Source: an uncultured Chitinophagaceae bacterium (GTDB lineage Bacteria; Bacteroidota; Bacteroidia; Chitinophagales; Chitinophagaceae). From it: DNA of 27,443 bases. The stretch lies in assembly GCA_946885335.1 (NCBI GenBank), contig CAMPGG010000007.1, positions 1 to 27,443 of the forward strand. The letters are read 5' to 3'. Shown in pieces: positions 9,488 through 18,154 of the stretch (position 1 is the first letter of the stretch; each line of letters opens with the position of its first letter). The position numbers were made by a program, and so were the translations under genes. A model generated the notes under the pieces. That model ran no database searches. It was not told the DNA's origin and worked only from the letters and a program-made list of their open reading frames with translations.

Positions 9488-10735
9488 ATGATGGCAATCA
9501 GGGAACAGTTTTCAAAAACAAAAAACTTCAATCTTATTTCTTTAGGATTGATGGGTGTAGGACTATTATCGATCATCATACTTTTTATAACGCATGGCGC
9601 ATCCAGCGACCATCACGAGCAAGCCCGTTTTTGGTCAAGCCTGCTGCAGAACAGTGTTTATTTTTTACTGGTGGTGAATGCAGCAATGTTTTTTATTGCG
9701 GCCACTACATTGGCATGGGGTGGATGGCAAATATCTTTTAGAAGAGTGTCTGAAGCTATCTCCAGCTGTGTACCATTATTAAGTATCATTACCGGTGTTA
9801 TTTTATTAGCCATTGTTTTTAGTGATAATCACACTATTTATCACTGGACAGATACGGAGCATGTGAAACATGACAAGATATTATTACACAAAGCCGGTTT
9901 TTTGAATAAAGGATTTTTTATTGTTTGGACCATCATTACCCTGGTTGGCTGGAGTTTACTGGGAGCTAAATTGCGTAAGATGTCCCGCAGTATTGATGAC
10001 AAGCCATTGAACAGGGATGAAGCAAAAAAATATATCTGGGATAGTACGGTATGGTCAGCCATTTTCATCGTATTCTTTTCATTAACAGTGATGTCTTCTA
10101 TACCCTGGTTATGGCTGATGAGTATTGATGCCCACTGGTATAGCACCATGTACAGCTGGTATACATTTGCCAGTACATTTGTTGCCGGCATTGCACTGAT
10201 AACCATTTTTGTTATTTACCTGAAAAACCTGGGTTACCTTGAATTTACCAACGAAGAACATTTACATGATCTTGGAAAATTCATGTTTGCATTTTCTGTT
10301 TTCTGGACATACCTGTGGTTCTCTCAATTCATGTTGATCTGGTATGCTAACATTCCAGAAGAAACTGCCTACTTTGAACCACGTGTTGAAGGCGCCTGGA
10401 ATGGAATCTTCTGGTTAACGGTTATCATCAACTTCCTGGCTCCATTATTAATCCTGATGAGCCGCGGTGCTAAAAGAAATTATGGAACTTTGACCTTCAT
10501 GTGTATCCTGATTTTGTTTGGTCACTGGTTAGATTTTTATCAAATGGTTTTCCCTGGTCCAATGAAAGATCCTGAAACCGGGGTTAGTCATGTACCAACC
10601 ATGATTGCTGATTTAGGAATTGGACTTGGGTTTGTTGGATTGATTATGTTTTTCACCGCCCGTGCATTAGCAAAGGCACCATTAATTCCAAAGAATCATC
10701 CTTTTTTGAAAGAAAGCCTGATTCATCATACATAA
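9488..10735 (+). CDS. actF: Alternative complex III subunit ActF, quinol:cytochrome c oxidoreductase membrane subunit
   Basis: Second NrfD-like integral membrane subunit of alternative complex III, paired with ActC in known structures. About ten hydrophobic helices span its 415 residues. Features visible include a periplasm-type loop rich in His (TDTEHVKHDKILLHKAGF), MSIDAHWYSTMYSWY, and a conserved tail segment around GHWLDFYQMVFPGPM. The start could be ATG at 9488 or the adjacent ATG at 9491. It follows actE by 37 nt and precedes coxB by 34 nt, so complex III and oxidase genes are probably one transcript. Confidence 0.94.
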   Translation: MMAIREQFSKTKNFNLISLGLMGVGLLSIIILFITHGASSDHHEQARFWSSLLQNSVYFLLVVNAAMFFIAATTLAWGGWQISFRRVSEAISSCVPLLSIITGVILLAIVFSDNHTIYHWTDTEHVKHDKILLHKAGFLNKGFFIVWTIITLVGWSLLGAKLRKMSRSIDDKPLNRDEAKKYIWDSTVWSAIFIVFFSLTVMSSIPWLWLMSIDAHWYSTMYSWYTFASTFVAGIALITIFVIYLKNLGYLEFTNEEHLHDLGKFMFAFSVFWTYLWFSQFMLIWYANIPEETAYFEPRVEGAWNGIFWLTVIINFLAPLLILMSRGAKRNYGTLTFMCILILFGHWLDFYQMVFPGPMKDPETGVSHVPTMIADLGIGLGFVGLIMFFTARALAKAPLIPKNHPFLKESLIHHT

Positions 10736-10769
10736 AAAATAATTTGATTCATTAACAACTGAATATCGT

Positions 10770-11837
10770 ATGTCAACTTTTTTGATAATTGCAATTTTGG
10801 CGCTTGGATTTGTGATCGTATTTCAGATTGCAAAAGCCTCCGAATATGTGGCCATATTGAGAGGTGAAGAAAAGGCAAGAAAACAATCAAATCGTGTAAA
10901 TGGATTTTTACTCCTTGCTTTTTTAATTCTTGGTTTAATTGGTGTTTATTATTGCAATGAAGTTTTGAAAGGAAGATTATTGGGTGAATCTGCATCCGAT
11001 CATGGTGAAAAGATTGACATGATGCTTTATATCACCATCATCTTAACAGGAATCGTTTTCGTTATCACCCAGGTATTATTATTCTGGTTCGCTTACAAAT
11101 ACCAGGAATCAGACAATAGAAAACCATACTATTTTCCGCATAACAATAAATTAGAATTGATCTGGACCGTTATTCCGGCAATCGCTTTAACTGTATTAGT
11201 TGGTTTCGGATTATTTTACTGGTATAAAATTACCGGCGATGCACCTAAAAATGCATTGGTTGTTGAAATTACCGGCAGCCAGTTCAAATGGGAAATGCGT
11301 TATCCTGGCAGAGATGGCGTCTTAGGTAAAAAATATTTCAAAGAAATTAATGAAGCCAAATCAAATCCTTTAGGACAGATTTGGGATGATCCTGCAAATC
11401 ATGATGATATTGTTGTTACCGGTGATATGCCAATCGTTGTAAATAAACCGGTGAAATTAATCATCAATGCAAAAGATGTGATCCATGATGTTGGTTTGGC
11501 TCATTTCAGAATGAAAATGGATGCTGTTCCCGGAACACCTACAACCATGTGGTTTACACCAAAATTTACAACAGCCAAGGCTAAGGAAATGTGGGGTGAA
11601 GATTTTGTTTATGAAATTTCCTGCGACCAGATGTGTGGTAAAGGACACTATAGTATGAGAGGCACCATTACTGTTGTTACGCAGGAAGAATTTGACAGGT
11701 GGATGTACAGCCAGCAACCACAGTATTATGCAGCATTCCCTGATAAGAATCCTGCAAATGCACCAGCTGCTGTAGCGGATTCAGTAAAAGTAGCCAGTGT
11801 AAATACAACGGCTGCCGGAACAACATCAATGAATTAA
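10770..11837 (+). CDS. coxB: Cytochrome c oxidase subunit II (CuA)
   Basis: Carries the binuclear CuA centre that accepts electrons from cytochrome c or directly from alternative complex III. The periplasmic cupredoxin domain has His239 (DVIHDVGLAHF), then Cys285, Cys289, His293 and Met296 (CDQMCGKGHYSM), the full CuA ligand set; the usual Glu between the cysteines is Gln, which is tolerable because that ligand is a backbone carbonyl. Four hydrophobic helices are present (about 3-21, 45-61, 85-106 and 129-150), two more than in the classical subunit. There is no fused cytochrome c domain, unlike caa3-type subunit II. The C-terminus is an Ala/Asn-rich tail. Confidence 0.95.
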   Translation: MSTFLIIAILALGFVIVFQIAKASEYVAILRGEEKARKQSNRVNGFLLLAFLILGLIGVYYCNEVLKGRLLGESASDHGEKIDMMLYITIILTGIVFVITQVLLFWFAYKYQESDNRKPYYFPHNNKLELIWTVIPAIALTVLVGFGLFYWYKITGDAPKNALVVEITGSQFKWEMRYPGRDGVLGKKYFKEINEAKSNPLGQIWDDPANHDDIVVTGDMPIVVNKPVKLIINAKDVIHDVGLAHFRMKMDAVPGTPTTMWFTPKFTTAKAKEMWGEDFVYEISCDQMCGKGHYSMRGTITVVTQEEFDRWMYSQQPQYYAAFPDKNPANAPAAVADSVKVASVNTTAAGTTSMN

Positions 11838-11881
11838 AATTTCTTTTGACAGCCACAAGCGGTCAGTTAAAAAAAATAATT

Positions 11882-13696
11882 ATGAGTAACGAAGTAAACC
11901 CTAATATTCACAGTGTGGAAACCAGTCATGGCGTTCTTCATGATGACCACCATGTACATCACCACAAGGAAACTTTTATTTCCAAGTATGTGTTCAGCCA
12001 GGACCATAAAATGATTGCCAAGCAATTTCTTGCAACAGGAATTATTTGGGCGATTATAGGTGGCTTATTCTCCGTGCTTTTTCGCTTACAGTTAGGTTAT
12101 CCTGATGAAACGTTTCCAATTCTTGAAACATTTTTTGGCAGCAAAGCGGCTGGCGGACGTATTCAACCAGAATTCTATTATTCATTGGTAACCATGCATG
12201 GTACCGTACTTATATTCTTTGTATTAACTGCAGGTTTAAGTGGAACATTTGCAAACTTTTTAATTCCGCTTCAGATTGGTGCACGTGATATGGCTTCACC
12301 TTTTCTGAATATGCTTTCTTACTGGTTCTTTTTTGCAGCCAGTGTTGTAATGCTTTCTTCCCTGTTTGTTCAAACAGGTCCTGCTTCCGGGGGATGGACT
12401 GTTTATCCACCATTAAGTGCTTTGGGCCAGGCTTCCGAAGGTTCTAAAATCGGTATGGATCTTTGGTTGATCAGTATGGCACTGTTCGTAGTGTCTTCCC
12501 TTTTAGGTGGATTGAATTATATCACTACTATTCTGAACATGCGTACCAAGGGTATGAGCATGACAAGGATGCCATTAACTATTTGGGGTTTATTCTTTAC
12601 CGCTATCCTGGGTGTATTATCATTCCCTGTTTTATTATCAGGATTTATATTATTACTGTTTGACCGTCACCTGGGAACAAGCTTTTACCTGAGTGATATT
12701 TATGTAAATGGCCAGATCCTTCCGAATGAAGGAGGTAGCGCTATACTTTACCAGCACTTATTCTGGTTCCTGGGTCACCCCGAAGTATATATCATTGCCT
12801 TACCGGCTATGGGTATGACCTCTGAAATACTGAGTGTAAATTCCCGCAAACCTATCTTCGGTTATATGGCAATGATAGGTTCTTTCTTTGCCATTACTTC
12901 CCTTGCCTTCCTGGTTTGGGCGCATCATATGTTTGTTACAGGTATGAACCCGTTCCTCGGTTCGGTATTCGTATTATTAACTTTATTGATCGCGGTGCCA
13001 TCAGCAATTAAAGTATTTAACTGGCTAACAACCATCTGGCGCGGTAATATCCGTTTTACACCGGGAATGTTGTTTGCCATTGGATTTGTGAGCGTATTTA
13101 TTTCTGGTGGTTTGACAGGTATTTTCCTTGGAAACTCCACTATCGACATTCACCTGCATGATACAAAGTTTGTAGTAGCGCACTTCCATTTGGTAATGGG
13201 TGTAGCATCTATGTTTGGAATGTTTGCTGGTATTTATCATTGGTTCCCTAAGATGTTTGGGCGATACATGAATAATACACTTGGTTATTTCCATTTCTGG
13301 ATAACAATTATCGGCGCATACCTTATTTTCTGGCCAATGCACTACGAAGGTTTAGCAGGTGTGCCTCGCCGTTATCTTGATGTGAGTGGCTGGTCATCAT
13401 TTAACCAATTCCAGGATTTAAATAAAATGATCACCATCGTTTCCATCGTGGTATTTGCGGTGCAATTGATGTTTGTATTTAATTATTTCTATTCCATGTT
13501 TAAAGGACGGAAAGTAACAACTGCCAATCCTTGGGGAGCTAATACACTGGAGTGGACAACACCTATTAACCCGGGTCATGGTAACTGGACCGGTGAAATT
13601 CCTGAAGTGCACAGGTGGCCATATGATTATAGTAAAGATGGAAGAGACTATATCCCTCAAACTGAAAAAGTGGGAGAGAATGAGTCTCAGCATTGA
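11882..13696 (+). CDS. coxA: Cytochrome c oxidase subunit I, A1-type heme-copper oxidase
   Basis: Catalytic subunit that reduces oxygen to water and pumps protons. All key residues are visible (numbered from ATG 11882): His106 and His436 for heme a, His434 for heme a3, and His299, His348 and His349 for CuB. Tyr303 in HPEVY is the cross-linked tyrosine, and Glu301 marks the A1 class. The D-channel Asp136 and Asn143 (GARDMASPFLNM) and the K-channel Lys377 (SAIKVFNW) are present, so full proton pumping is expected. Twelve or so helices fit its 604 residues. The N-terminal cytosolic tail is unusually His-rich (HDDHHVHHH). A TTG start at 11846 would add 12 residues; ATG is preferred. Confidence 0.97.
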   Translation: MSNEVNPNIHSVETSHGVLHDDHHVHHHKETFISKYVFSQDHKMIAKQFLATGIIWAIIGGLFSVLFRLQLGYPDETFPILETFFGSKAAGGRIQPEFYYSLVTMHGTVLIFFVLTAGLSGTFANFLIPLQIGARDMASPFLNMLSYWFFFAASVVMLSSLFVQTGPASGGWTVYPPLSALGQASEGSKIGMDLWLISMALFVVSSLLGGLNYITTILNMRTKGMSMTRMPLTIWGLFFTAILGVLSFPVLLSGFILLLFDRHLGTSFYLSDIYVNGQILPNEGGSAILYQHLFWFLGHPEVYIIALPAMGMTSEILSVNSRKPIFGYMAMIGSFFAITSLAFLVWAHHMFVTGMNPFLGSVFVLLTLLIAVPSAIKVFNWLTTIWRGNIRFTPGMLFAIGFVSVFISGGLTGIFLGNSTIDIHLHDTKFVVAHFHLVMGVASMFGMFAGIYHWFPKMFGRYMNNTLGYFHFWITIIGAYLIFWPMHYEGLAGVPRRYLDVSGWSSFNQFQDLNKMITIVSIVVFAVQLMFVFNYFYSMFKGRKVTTANPWGANTLEWTTPINPGHGNWTGEIPEVHRWPYDYSKDGRDYIPQTEKVGENESQH

Positions 13697-13779
13697 TGTT
13701 TAGTTAATTAATTAAATGCTGGTGGTAAAGCCGTTTTGTATAGATGGATATTATTTTTTTACGACTTTAACTATTAGCA

Positions 13780-14688
13780 ATGAATGAAAGTATAAAGTCA
13801 AAAAGTTCTTTTACATTATCGGGTAAGTTGAGTGATTACATGCTGCTGATCAAAATGTCATTAAGCATCATGGTCGTTTTTTCGAGTGTTATTTCATACT
13901 TGCTGGTACCGGAAGTTGTATTTGACTGGTTTAGGATCACATTACTTTTTATTGGCGGTATGCTGGTAACGGGTAGTGCCAATTCTATAAACCAGGTTGT
14001 TGAAAAAGATTCGGATGCTTTGATGAAAAGAACAGCGAAAAGACCGGTAGCAGCTGGAAGAATGAGTGTAACAGAAGGTTGGGCCTTCGCCATCATCACA
14101 GGAGTAGCGGGTGTATTGATATTGGGAATTTTTTTCAATGTTTTATCCGCCTTGTTAGCTGCTTTTAGTTTGTTCCTGTATGCATTTATTTATACACCAC
14201 TAAAAAAAGTGAATTCAATCGCCGTTTTGGTTGGTGCATTCCCGGGAGCATTACCCTGTTTGATTGGTTGGGCAGCCGGTGCGGACGAATTATCAATTGG
14301 TGGTTGGGTTTTATTTGCGTTACAATTTCTTTGGCAGTTCCCCCATTTTTGGGCAATTGCCTGGGTGGCACACAATGATTATACAACCGCCGGATTTAAA
14401 TTGCTTCCCAGTGAAAAAGGACCGACAAAATCAACAGCTATTCAAACGATCATGTACTCCGTGTTAATGATCCCTGTTGGATGCCTGCCCTATTTTGTTG
14501 GCATGAGTGGATGGATTTCAATGATCATTGTAATCATTGCCGGATTGTTTATGGTTTGGCAAAGCATTCGATTGTACAGGGAAATGGATGTTAAAGCGGC
14601 AAGAAGAGTGATGTTTAGCAGTTATATATATTTACCCGTAGTGTTGCTGGCTTTATTGGCAGATAAAATAACCCCTTCTTTTAATTAA
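13780..14688 (+). CDS. cyoE: Protoheme IX farnesyltransferase (heme O synthase)
   Basis: Membrane prenyltransferase that adds a farnesyl group to heme b, giving heme O, the precursor of the heme a needed by CoxA. It has about eight to nine hydrophobic helices in 302 residues. The first acidic motif reads NQVVEKDSDALMKRTAKRP: relative to the usual N-x3-D-x3-D, the first Asp is Glu. The second region is YTPLKKVNSIAVLVGAFPG, typical of the UbiA superfamily. It lies between coxA and subunit III, a common place for ctaB/cyoE in oxidase operons. No heme A synthase gene is seen in this window. Confidence 0.93.
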   Translation: MNESIKSKSSFTLSGKLSDYMLLIKMSLSIMVVFSSVISYLLVPEVVFDWFRITLLFIGGMLVTGSANSINQVVEKDSDALMKRTAKRPVAAGRMSVTEGWAFAIITGVAGVLILGIFFNVLSALLAAFSLFLYAFIYTPLKKVNSIAVLVGAFPGALPCLIGWAAGADELSIGGWVLFALQFLWQFPHFWAIAWVAHNDYTTAGFKLLPSEKGPTKSTAIQTIMYSVLMIPVGCLPYFVGMSGWISMIIVIIAGLFMVWQSIRLYREMDVKAARRVMFSSYIYLPVVLLALLADKITPSFN

Positions 14689-14719
14689 AAGGGAATAAGA
14701 ATTTTAAAATTGTGATTTA

Positions 14720-15313
14720 ATGATAAGTGATGCAAAATTAAATTATTCAGACGCTGTGGCAGGTGAAAAAAGATCAAAGATTCATCCGCATAAATTTACT
14801 ATGTGGGTGGCAATCGGTAGCATGGTCATGATGTTTGCCGGACTTACAAGTGCATATGTAGTAAAAAGTGGCCAGGCAACCTGGCAGGAGATCCGCATAC
14901 CACAATTATTCTGGTATTCTACTATTGCGATTGTTTTAAGCAGTTTGACTATTCGTTTAAGCTTACGTGCATTCAAGGCCAGGGAAATGCAAAAATATCG
15001 CCTGTTGATTGCTGTTACATTTGCATTAGGAATTGTTTTTATCATATTGCAGTATTTCGGTTTTCAGCAAATGTGGGCCAGTGGTATAAAATTGACCGGC
15101 TCTGGTGCGGGTCAGTTCATTTATGTTATTGCAGGATTTCATGCCTTACACGTTTTGGGAGGCATCATTGCTTTAATGATCATTTTCATTAAAGCTTTTA
15201 CAGGAAAAGTAAAAACCTATACTTCCCTGCCTATAGAAATTGCAGGAACGTACTGGCATTTTGTAGATATATTATGGCTATACCTGATGGTGTTTTTTCT
15301 TTTGATCGGGTAA
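14720..15313 (+). CDS. Cytochrome c oxidase subunit III family protein (first copy)
   Basis: Heme-copper oxidase subunit III supports stability of the catalytic subunit and proton uptake. This shorter copy has 197 residues and five hydrophobic helices. Recognisable segments are HPHKFTMWVAIGSMVMMFAG, GFHALHVLGGIIALM and GTYWHFVDILWLYLMVFFLL; the H-x-x-H-x-x-G and YWHFVD motifs are hallmarks of the family. It is paired with a second, longer subunit III gene 49 nt downstream, so the two probably contribute different paralogous chains. It could alternatively be called CyoC-like, but the context favours the aa3 oxidase. Confidence 0.9.
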   Translation: MISDAKLNYSDAVAGEKRSKIHPHKFTMWVAIGSMVMMFAGLTSAYVVKSGQATWQEIRIPQLFWYSTIAIVLSSLTIRLSLRAFKAREMQKYRLLIAVTFALGIVFIILQYFGFQQMWASGIKLTGSGAGQFIYVIAGFHALHVLGGIIALMIIFIKAFTGKVKTYTSLPIEIAGTYWHFVDILWLYLMVFFLLIG

Positions 15314-15362
15314 TTGGAAAAAATTAAACAGAGAATAATTATTTTAAATTTCAACAACTGAT

Positions 15363-16109
15363 ATGGCACAAGTTGCAACAGCTACACAAACAAGATGGTG
15401 GAGTGGAGGTAAGAGCCCCTTTAATGTGGAGTATGGCAAAATCATGATGTGGTATTTTTTAATGAGTGATGCTTTTACATTCGGCGCATTCCTTATTTCT
15501 TATGGTACCATCAGGTTTTCAACCAATTTCTGGCCCGATCCCAACGTGGTCTTTAATGCATTCCCGGGAATGGGACATGCAAATCTTCCACTGGCGTTTG
15601 TGAGTGTAATGACTTTTATCCTGATCCTGAGTTCGGTAACAATGGTATTGGCAGTACATGCCGGACATCATAACGACAGGAAAGGTGTTGTGAAATGGCT
15701 TTTCTGGACCATCATTGGTGGTATTGCTTTCCTTGCCTGCCAGGCCTGGGAGTGGACGCATATGATTACGGGTGACTTGCCAGTTTTGGTAAACGGCCAG
15801 ATTGAAGAGTGGGGTCAAACAGTTTCACGCAATCCATGGGGACCGCCGGTGGCAGGTATGATGCATGAAGGGATGCAGGTTACTACACCTGGCCCGGTTG
15901 CATTTGGTGGCTTCTTTTATGGTATTACCGGTTTCCACGGATTTCACGTTTTCTCAGGTGTCATCATTAATATCATCATGCTGATCATGACGCAGAAAGG
16001 TGTATTTGAAAGAAGAGGACATTACCTGATGATTGAAAAAGCAGGTCTTTACTGGCACTTTGTAGATTTGGTTTGGGTATTTGTATTCTTATGTTTCTAC
16101 CTGATTTAA
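15363..16109 (+). CDS. Cytochrome c oxidase subunit III (second copy)
   Basis: A second subunit III of 248 residues with about six helices. It shares with its neighbour the motifs GFHGFHVFSGVIINIIM and GLYWHFVDLVWVFVFLCFYL. It differs by a large central polar loop (about 125-170) containing WEWTHMITGDLPVLVNG and a Gly/Pro/Met-rich segment. The N-terminus is not strongly hydrophobic (QVATATQTRWWSGGKSP), fitting a cytosolic start. Tandem subunit III genes of unequal size are seen in several Bacteroidetes oxidase clusters (recalled, not checked). Confidence 0.92.
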   Translation: MAQVATATQTRWWSGGKSPFNVEYGKIMMWYFLMSDAFTFGAFLISYGTIRFSTNFWPDPNVVFNAFPGMGHANLPLAFVSVMTFILILSSVTMVLAVHAGHHNDRKGVVKWLFWTIIGGIAFLACQAWEWTHMITGDLPVLVNGQIEEWGQTVSRNPWGPPVAGMMHEGMQVTTPGPVAFGGFFYGITGFHGFHVFSGVIINIIMLIMTQKGVFERRGHYLMIEKAGLYWHFVDLVWVFVFLCFYLI

Positions 16110-16155
16110 CCCGAAAGAATTAAAAATAGTTTTAAACGTAATTGAAATTTAGCAC

Positions 16156-16608
16156 ATGCAACAATCTTCAGAATACCAGGAAATAACTTACCACGCGGAA
16201 CATGAATCTACTGATGCCTTTAGAAAAAAGGTTAAGAAAACAACAATTATACTTTCTGTTGTTACTTTAATTGAGTTAGGTCTTGGTTTATTGATTTATG
16301 CAATGAACCTTCCGCACTCCCATTTTGTTGTGCTTTTAATAAAAGGGGTCATTGTTATTCTTACCCTTGCAAAAGCATTTTACATTGTTTCGGTGTTTAT
16401 GCATTTGGGTGATGAGATCAGGAACATGATCATGACCATTGTTGTTCCTTTATTATTATTTATCTGGTTTATTGCTGCTTTCTTATGGGATGGAGCAGCC
16501 TGGAAAGATTTAAGAAACACATTTGACCGGTCATATGAAGAAAGAACATCGGCACCGGCTGTACAAAAAGATTCTACAACGGTTATAAAACCAACAACCA
16601 GGGATTGA
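16156..16608 (+). CDS. Cytochrome c oxidase subunit IV-like protein
   Basis: Small accessory subunit of the oxidase. It has 150 residues with three hydrophobic helices (about 30-50, 57-78 and 92-112) separated by short loops; MHLGDEIRNM between the second and third helix matches the bacterial COX4/CyoD-like pattern. The C-terminal 35 residues are polar (TSAPAVQKDSTTVIKPTTRD). It is the last gene before the terminator at 16643, so it likely ends the main transcript. Confidence 0.87.
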   Translation: MQQSSEYQEITYHAEHESTDAFRKKVKKTTIILSVVTLIELGLGLLIYAMNLPHSHFVVLLIKGVIVILTLAKAFYIVSVFMHLGDEIRNMIMTIVVPLLLFIWFIAAFLWDGAAWKDLRNTFDRSYEERTSAPAVQKDSTTVIKPTTRD

Positions 16609-16642
16609 TTTTTTGGCCGTGTTTATAAACCTTATTTAACCA

Positions 16643-16675
16643 AACCATCCCTCTTACCGAAGGATGGTTTTTTTT
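16643..16675 (+). terminator. Intrinsic terminator closing the actA-coxIV cluster
   Basis: An 8-bp perfect stem, AACCATCC (16643-16650) with GGATGGTT (16662-16669), has an 11-nt loop and runs directly into a tract of eight T ending at 16675. It lies 35 nt after the subunit IV stop and 12 nt before the SCO1 start, so the chaperone genes need read-through or their own promoter. Confidence 0.88.
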
Positions 16676-16686
16676 AAAAATCTATC

Positions 16687-17496
16687 GTGAATAAAAGTGC
16701 TATCACCGCTATATTTATTGCGCTCCTGCTTCCCTTAACTGGGTATTTTTTAATTAAAGGACTCAGCAAAAAAAATATTCATCCTCCCCGTCATTTTATT
16801 TATGATTCGGTAATTACTAAAACGGAAAAGGGAAAAATTGTAACAGATACCATCTGGCATAAAATTCCTGACTTCTCTTTAACCAATCAATTGGGCCAGC
16901 AAGTTTCATGGAAGGATATGGAAGGTAAAGTAGTTGTGGCTGATTTCTTTTTTACAAGTTGTCCTACCATTTGTCCAAGATTGACCACCAATATGAAGAT
17001 GTTGAAAGAATCTATTCATAACAGTGAGCGGGTGGGTGACAGGGAACCAGACTTTGTACAGTTTCTTTCTTTTAGTGTTGATCCTGAAAGAGATTCTGTT
17101 CCTGCATTAAAAAAATGGGCTGACAGGTTCCAGATCAATTCAAATAACTGGTGGTTGTTAACAGGTGACAAGAAAGAAATTTATGATCTTTCCCTTGATC
17201 ATTTCAAACTTGGCCTGGTTGATGGTGAAGGTGTTGATTCAAATTTTTTACATACGGATTATTTTGTATTGATTGATAAATACCGCAATATCCGTGGGTA
17301 TTATCATGGACTTGATACAACCGACATCTTAAGACTTTCCGCCGATATTATATTTTTAAACCTGGAAAAAGATCCCAATCGTAAAAAGTTTTTTGAAGGT
17401 AAATTGGAAATTATGGCCGTATCCATGCTGGTTGCTTTACTGGGTGCATTTCTATTGATCTATTTTTTGAGAAAAGCGAAATCCAGTAAGGCATAA
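16687..17496 (+). CDS. SCO1/SenC/PrrC family copper chaperone
   Basis: Thioredoxin-fold membrane protein that helps load copper into the CuA site of CoxB. The metal motif is Cys92-Pro-Thr-Ile-Cys96 (FTSCPTICPRL) and the distant ligand is His189 (SNFLHTDYFVLID), the complete SCO set. An N-terminal helix (about 5-25) anchors it. Unusually, there is a second hydrophobic helix at the C-terminus (LEIMAVSMLVALLGAFLLIYFL), so both ends look membrane-anchored. The start is GTG at 16687; no upstream ATG is in frame. It sits 35 nt ahead of the DUF420 gene, probably in one small operon. Confidence 0.92.
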   Translation: MNKSAITAIFIALLLPLTGYFLIKGLSKKNIHPPRHFIYDSVITKTEKGKIVTDTIWHKIPDFSLTNQLGQQVSWKDMEGKVVVADFFFTSCPTICPRLTTNMKMLKESIHNSERVGDREPDFVQFLSFSVDPERDSVPALKKWADRFQINSNNWWLLTGDKKEIYDLSLDHFKLGLVDGEGVDSNFLHTDYFVLIDKYRNIRGYYHGLDTTDILRLSADIIFLNLEKDPNRKKFFEGKLEIMAVSMLVALLGAFLLIYFLRKAKSSKA

Positions 17497-17531
17497 ACTA
17501 ACGTTCATCTATAATAGAAAATATTTTAAAA

Positions 17532-18113
17532 ATGTTACAACCGGTTTTGACCAAAAATGACACAAAGGCACGGTACATCATCCTTTCGTTATCTGTTATT
17601 GTTTTTATAGCCATTGTTGCATTGGGTCGCATTGAATGGAAGCCGGAACTGGAATTTGATATTCATATTTTCGCCACCTTGAATGCCTTTATCAATTCTG
17701 CGGTAACGGTATTATTATTGGGTGGATTAATAGCTGTAAAAAGGAAGAATTACTTACTACACAAAAGAGTGATGATTACAGCAATGGTGCTTTCAGCATT
17801 ATTTTTAATCAGCTATGTTTTACATCATTTATTTGCAGGCAGCACTTTGTTCGGAGACGCTGATCATGATGGCATTGTAACAGAGGTTGAGAAAATGGCT
17901 GTTGGTAATTCACGGATGATCTATTTCATTATTTTATTAACGCATATTTTATTAGCGGCCATCATTCTGCCTTTTATTCTATACACTTCTTACCGGGCAC
18001 TAACAGGAGAATGGGAGAAGCACAAAAAATTAGCCCGCATTACATGGCCCATCTGGTTTTATGTAGCCATTACAGGACCGATCATTTATTTAATGATCAG
18101 TCCTTATTACTGA
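17532..18113 (+). CDS. DUF420 membrane protein with an EF-hand-like loop
   Basis: Polytopic membrane protein of 193 residues with about five helices, belonging by pattern (LHKRVMITAMVLSALFLISYVLHH) to DUF420, a family often next to cytochrome oxidase assembly genes; its function is not established. Between the third and fourth helices is a 12-residue segment, DADHDGIVTEVE, that matches a canonical EF-hand calcium loop: acidic residues at 1, 3 and 5, Gly at 6, hydrophobic at 8 and Glu at 12. Membrane topology would place this loop outside the cytosol, but I could not compute it. Its position right behind SCO1 suggests a role in oxidase assembly. Confidence 0.88.
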   Translation: MLQPVLTKNDTKARYIILSLSVIVFIAIVALGRIEWKPELEFDIHIFATLNAFINSAVTVLLLGGLIAVKRKNYLLHKRVMITAMVLSALFLISYVLHHLFAGSTLFGDADHDGIVTEVEKMAVGNSRMIYFIILLTHILLAAIILPFILYTSYRALTGEWEKHKKLARITWPIWFYVAITGPIIYLMISPYY

Positions 18114-18154
18114 TAAATAATTATTTGTATTTACGGATCCCGTCTTTGAAGCTT

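Noticed and set aside
10770..11837. caa3-type subunit II with fused cytochrome c
   Set aside because: No CxxCH motif occurs in CoxB; the C-terminus is a short Ala/Asn-rich tail.
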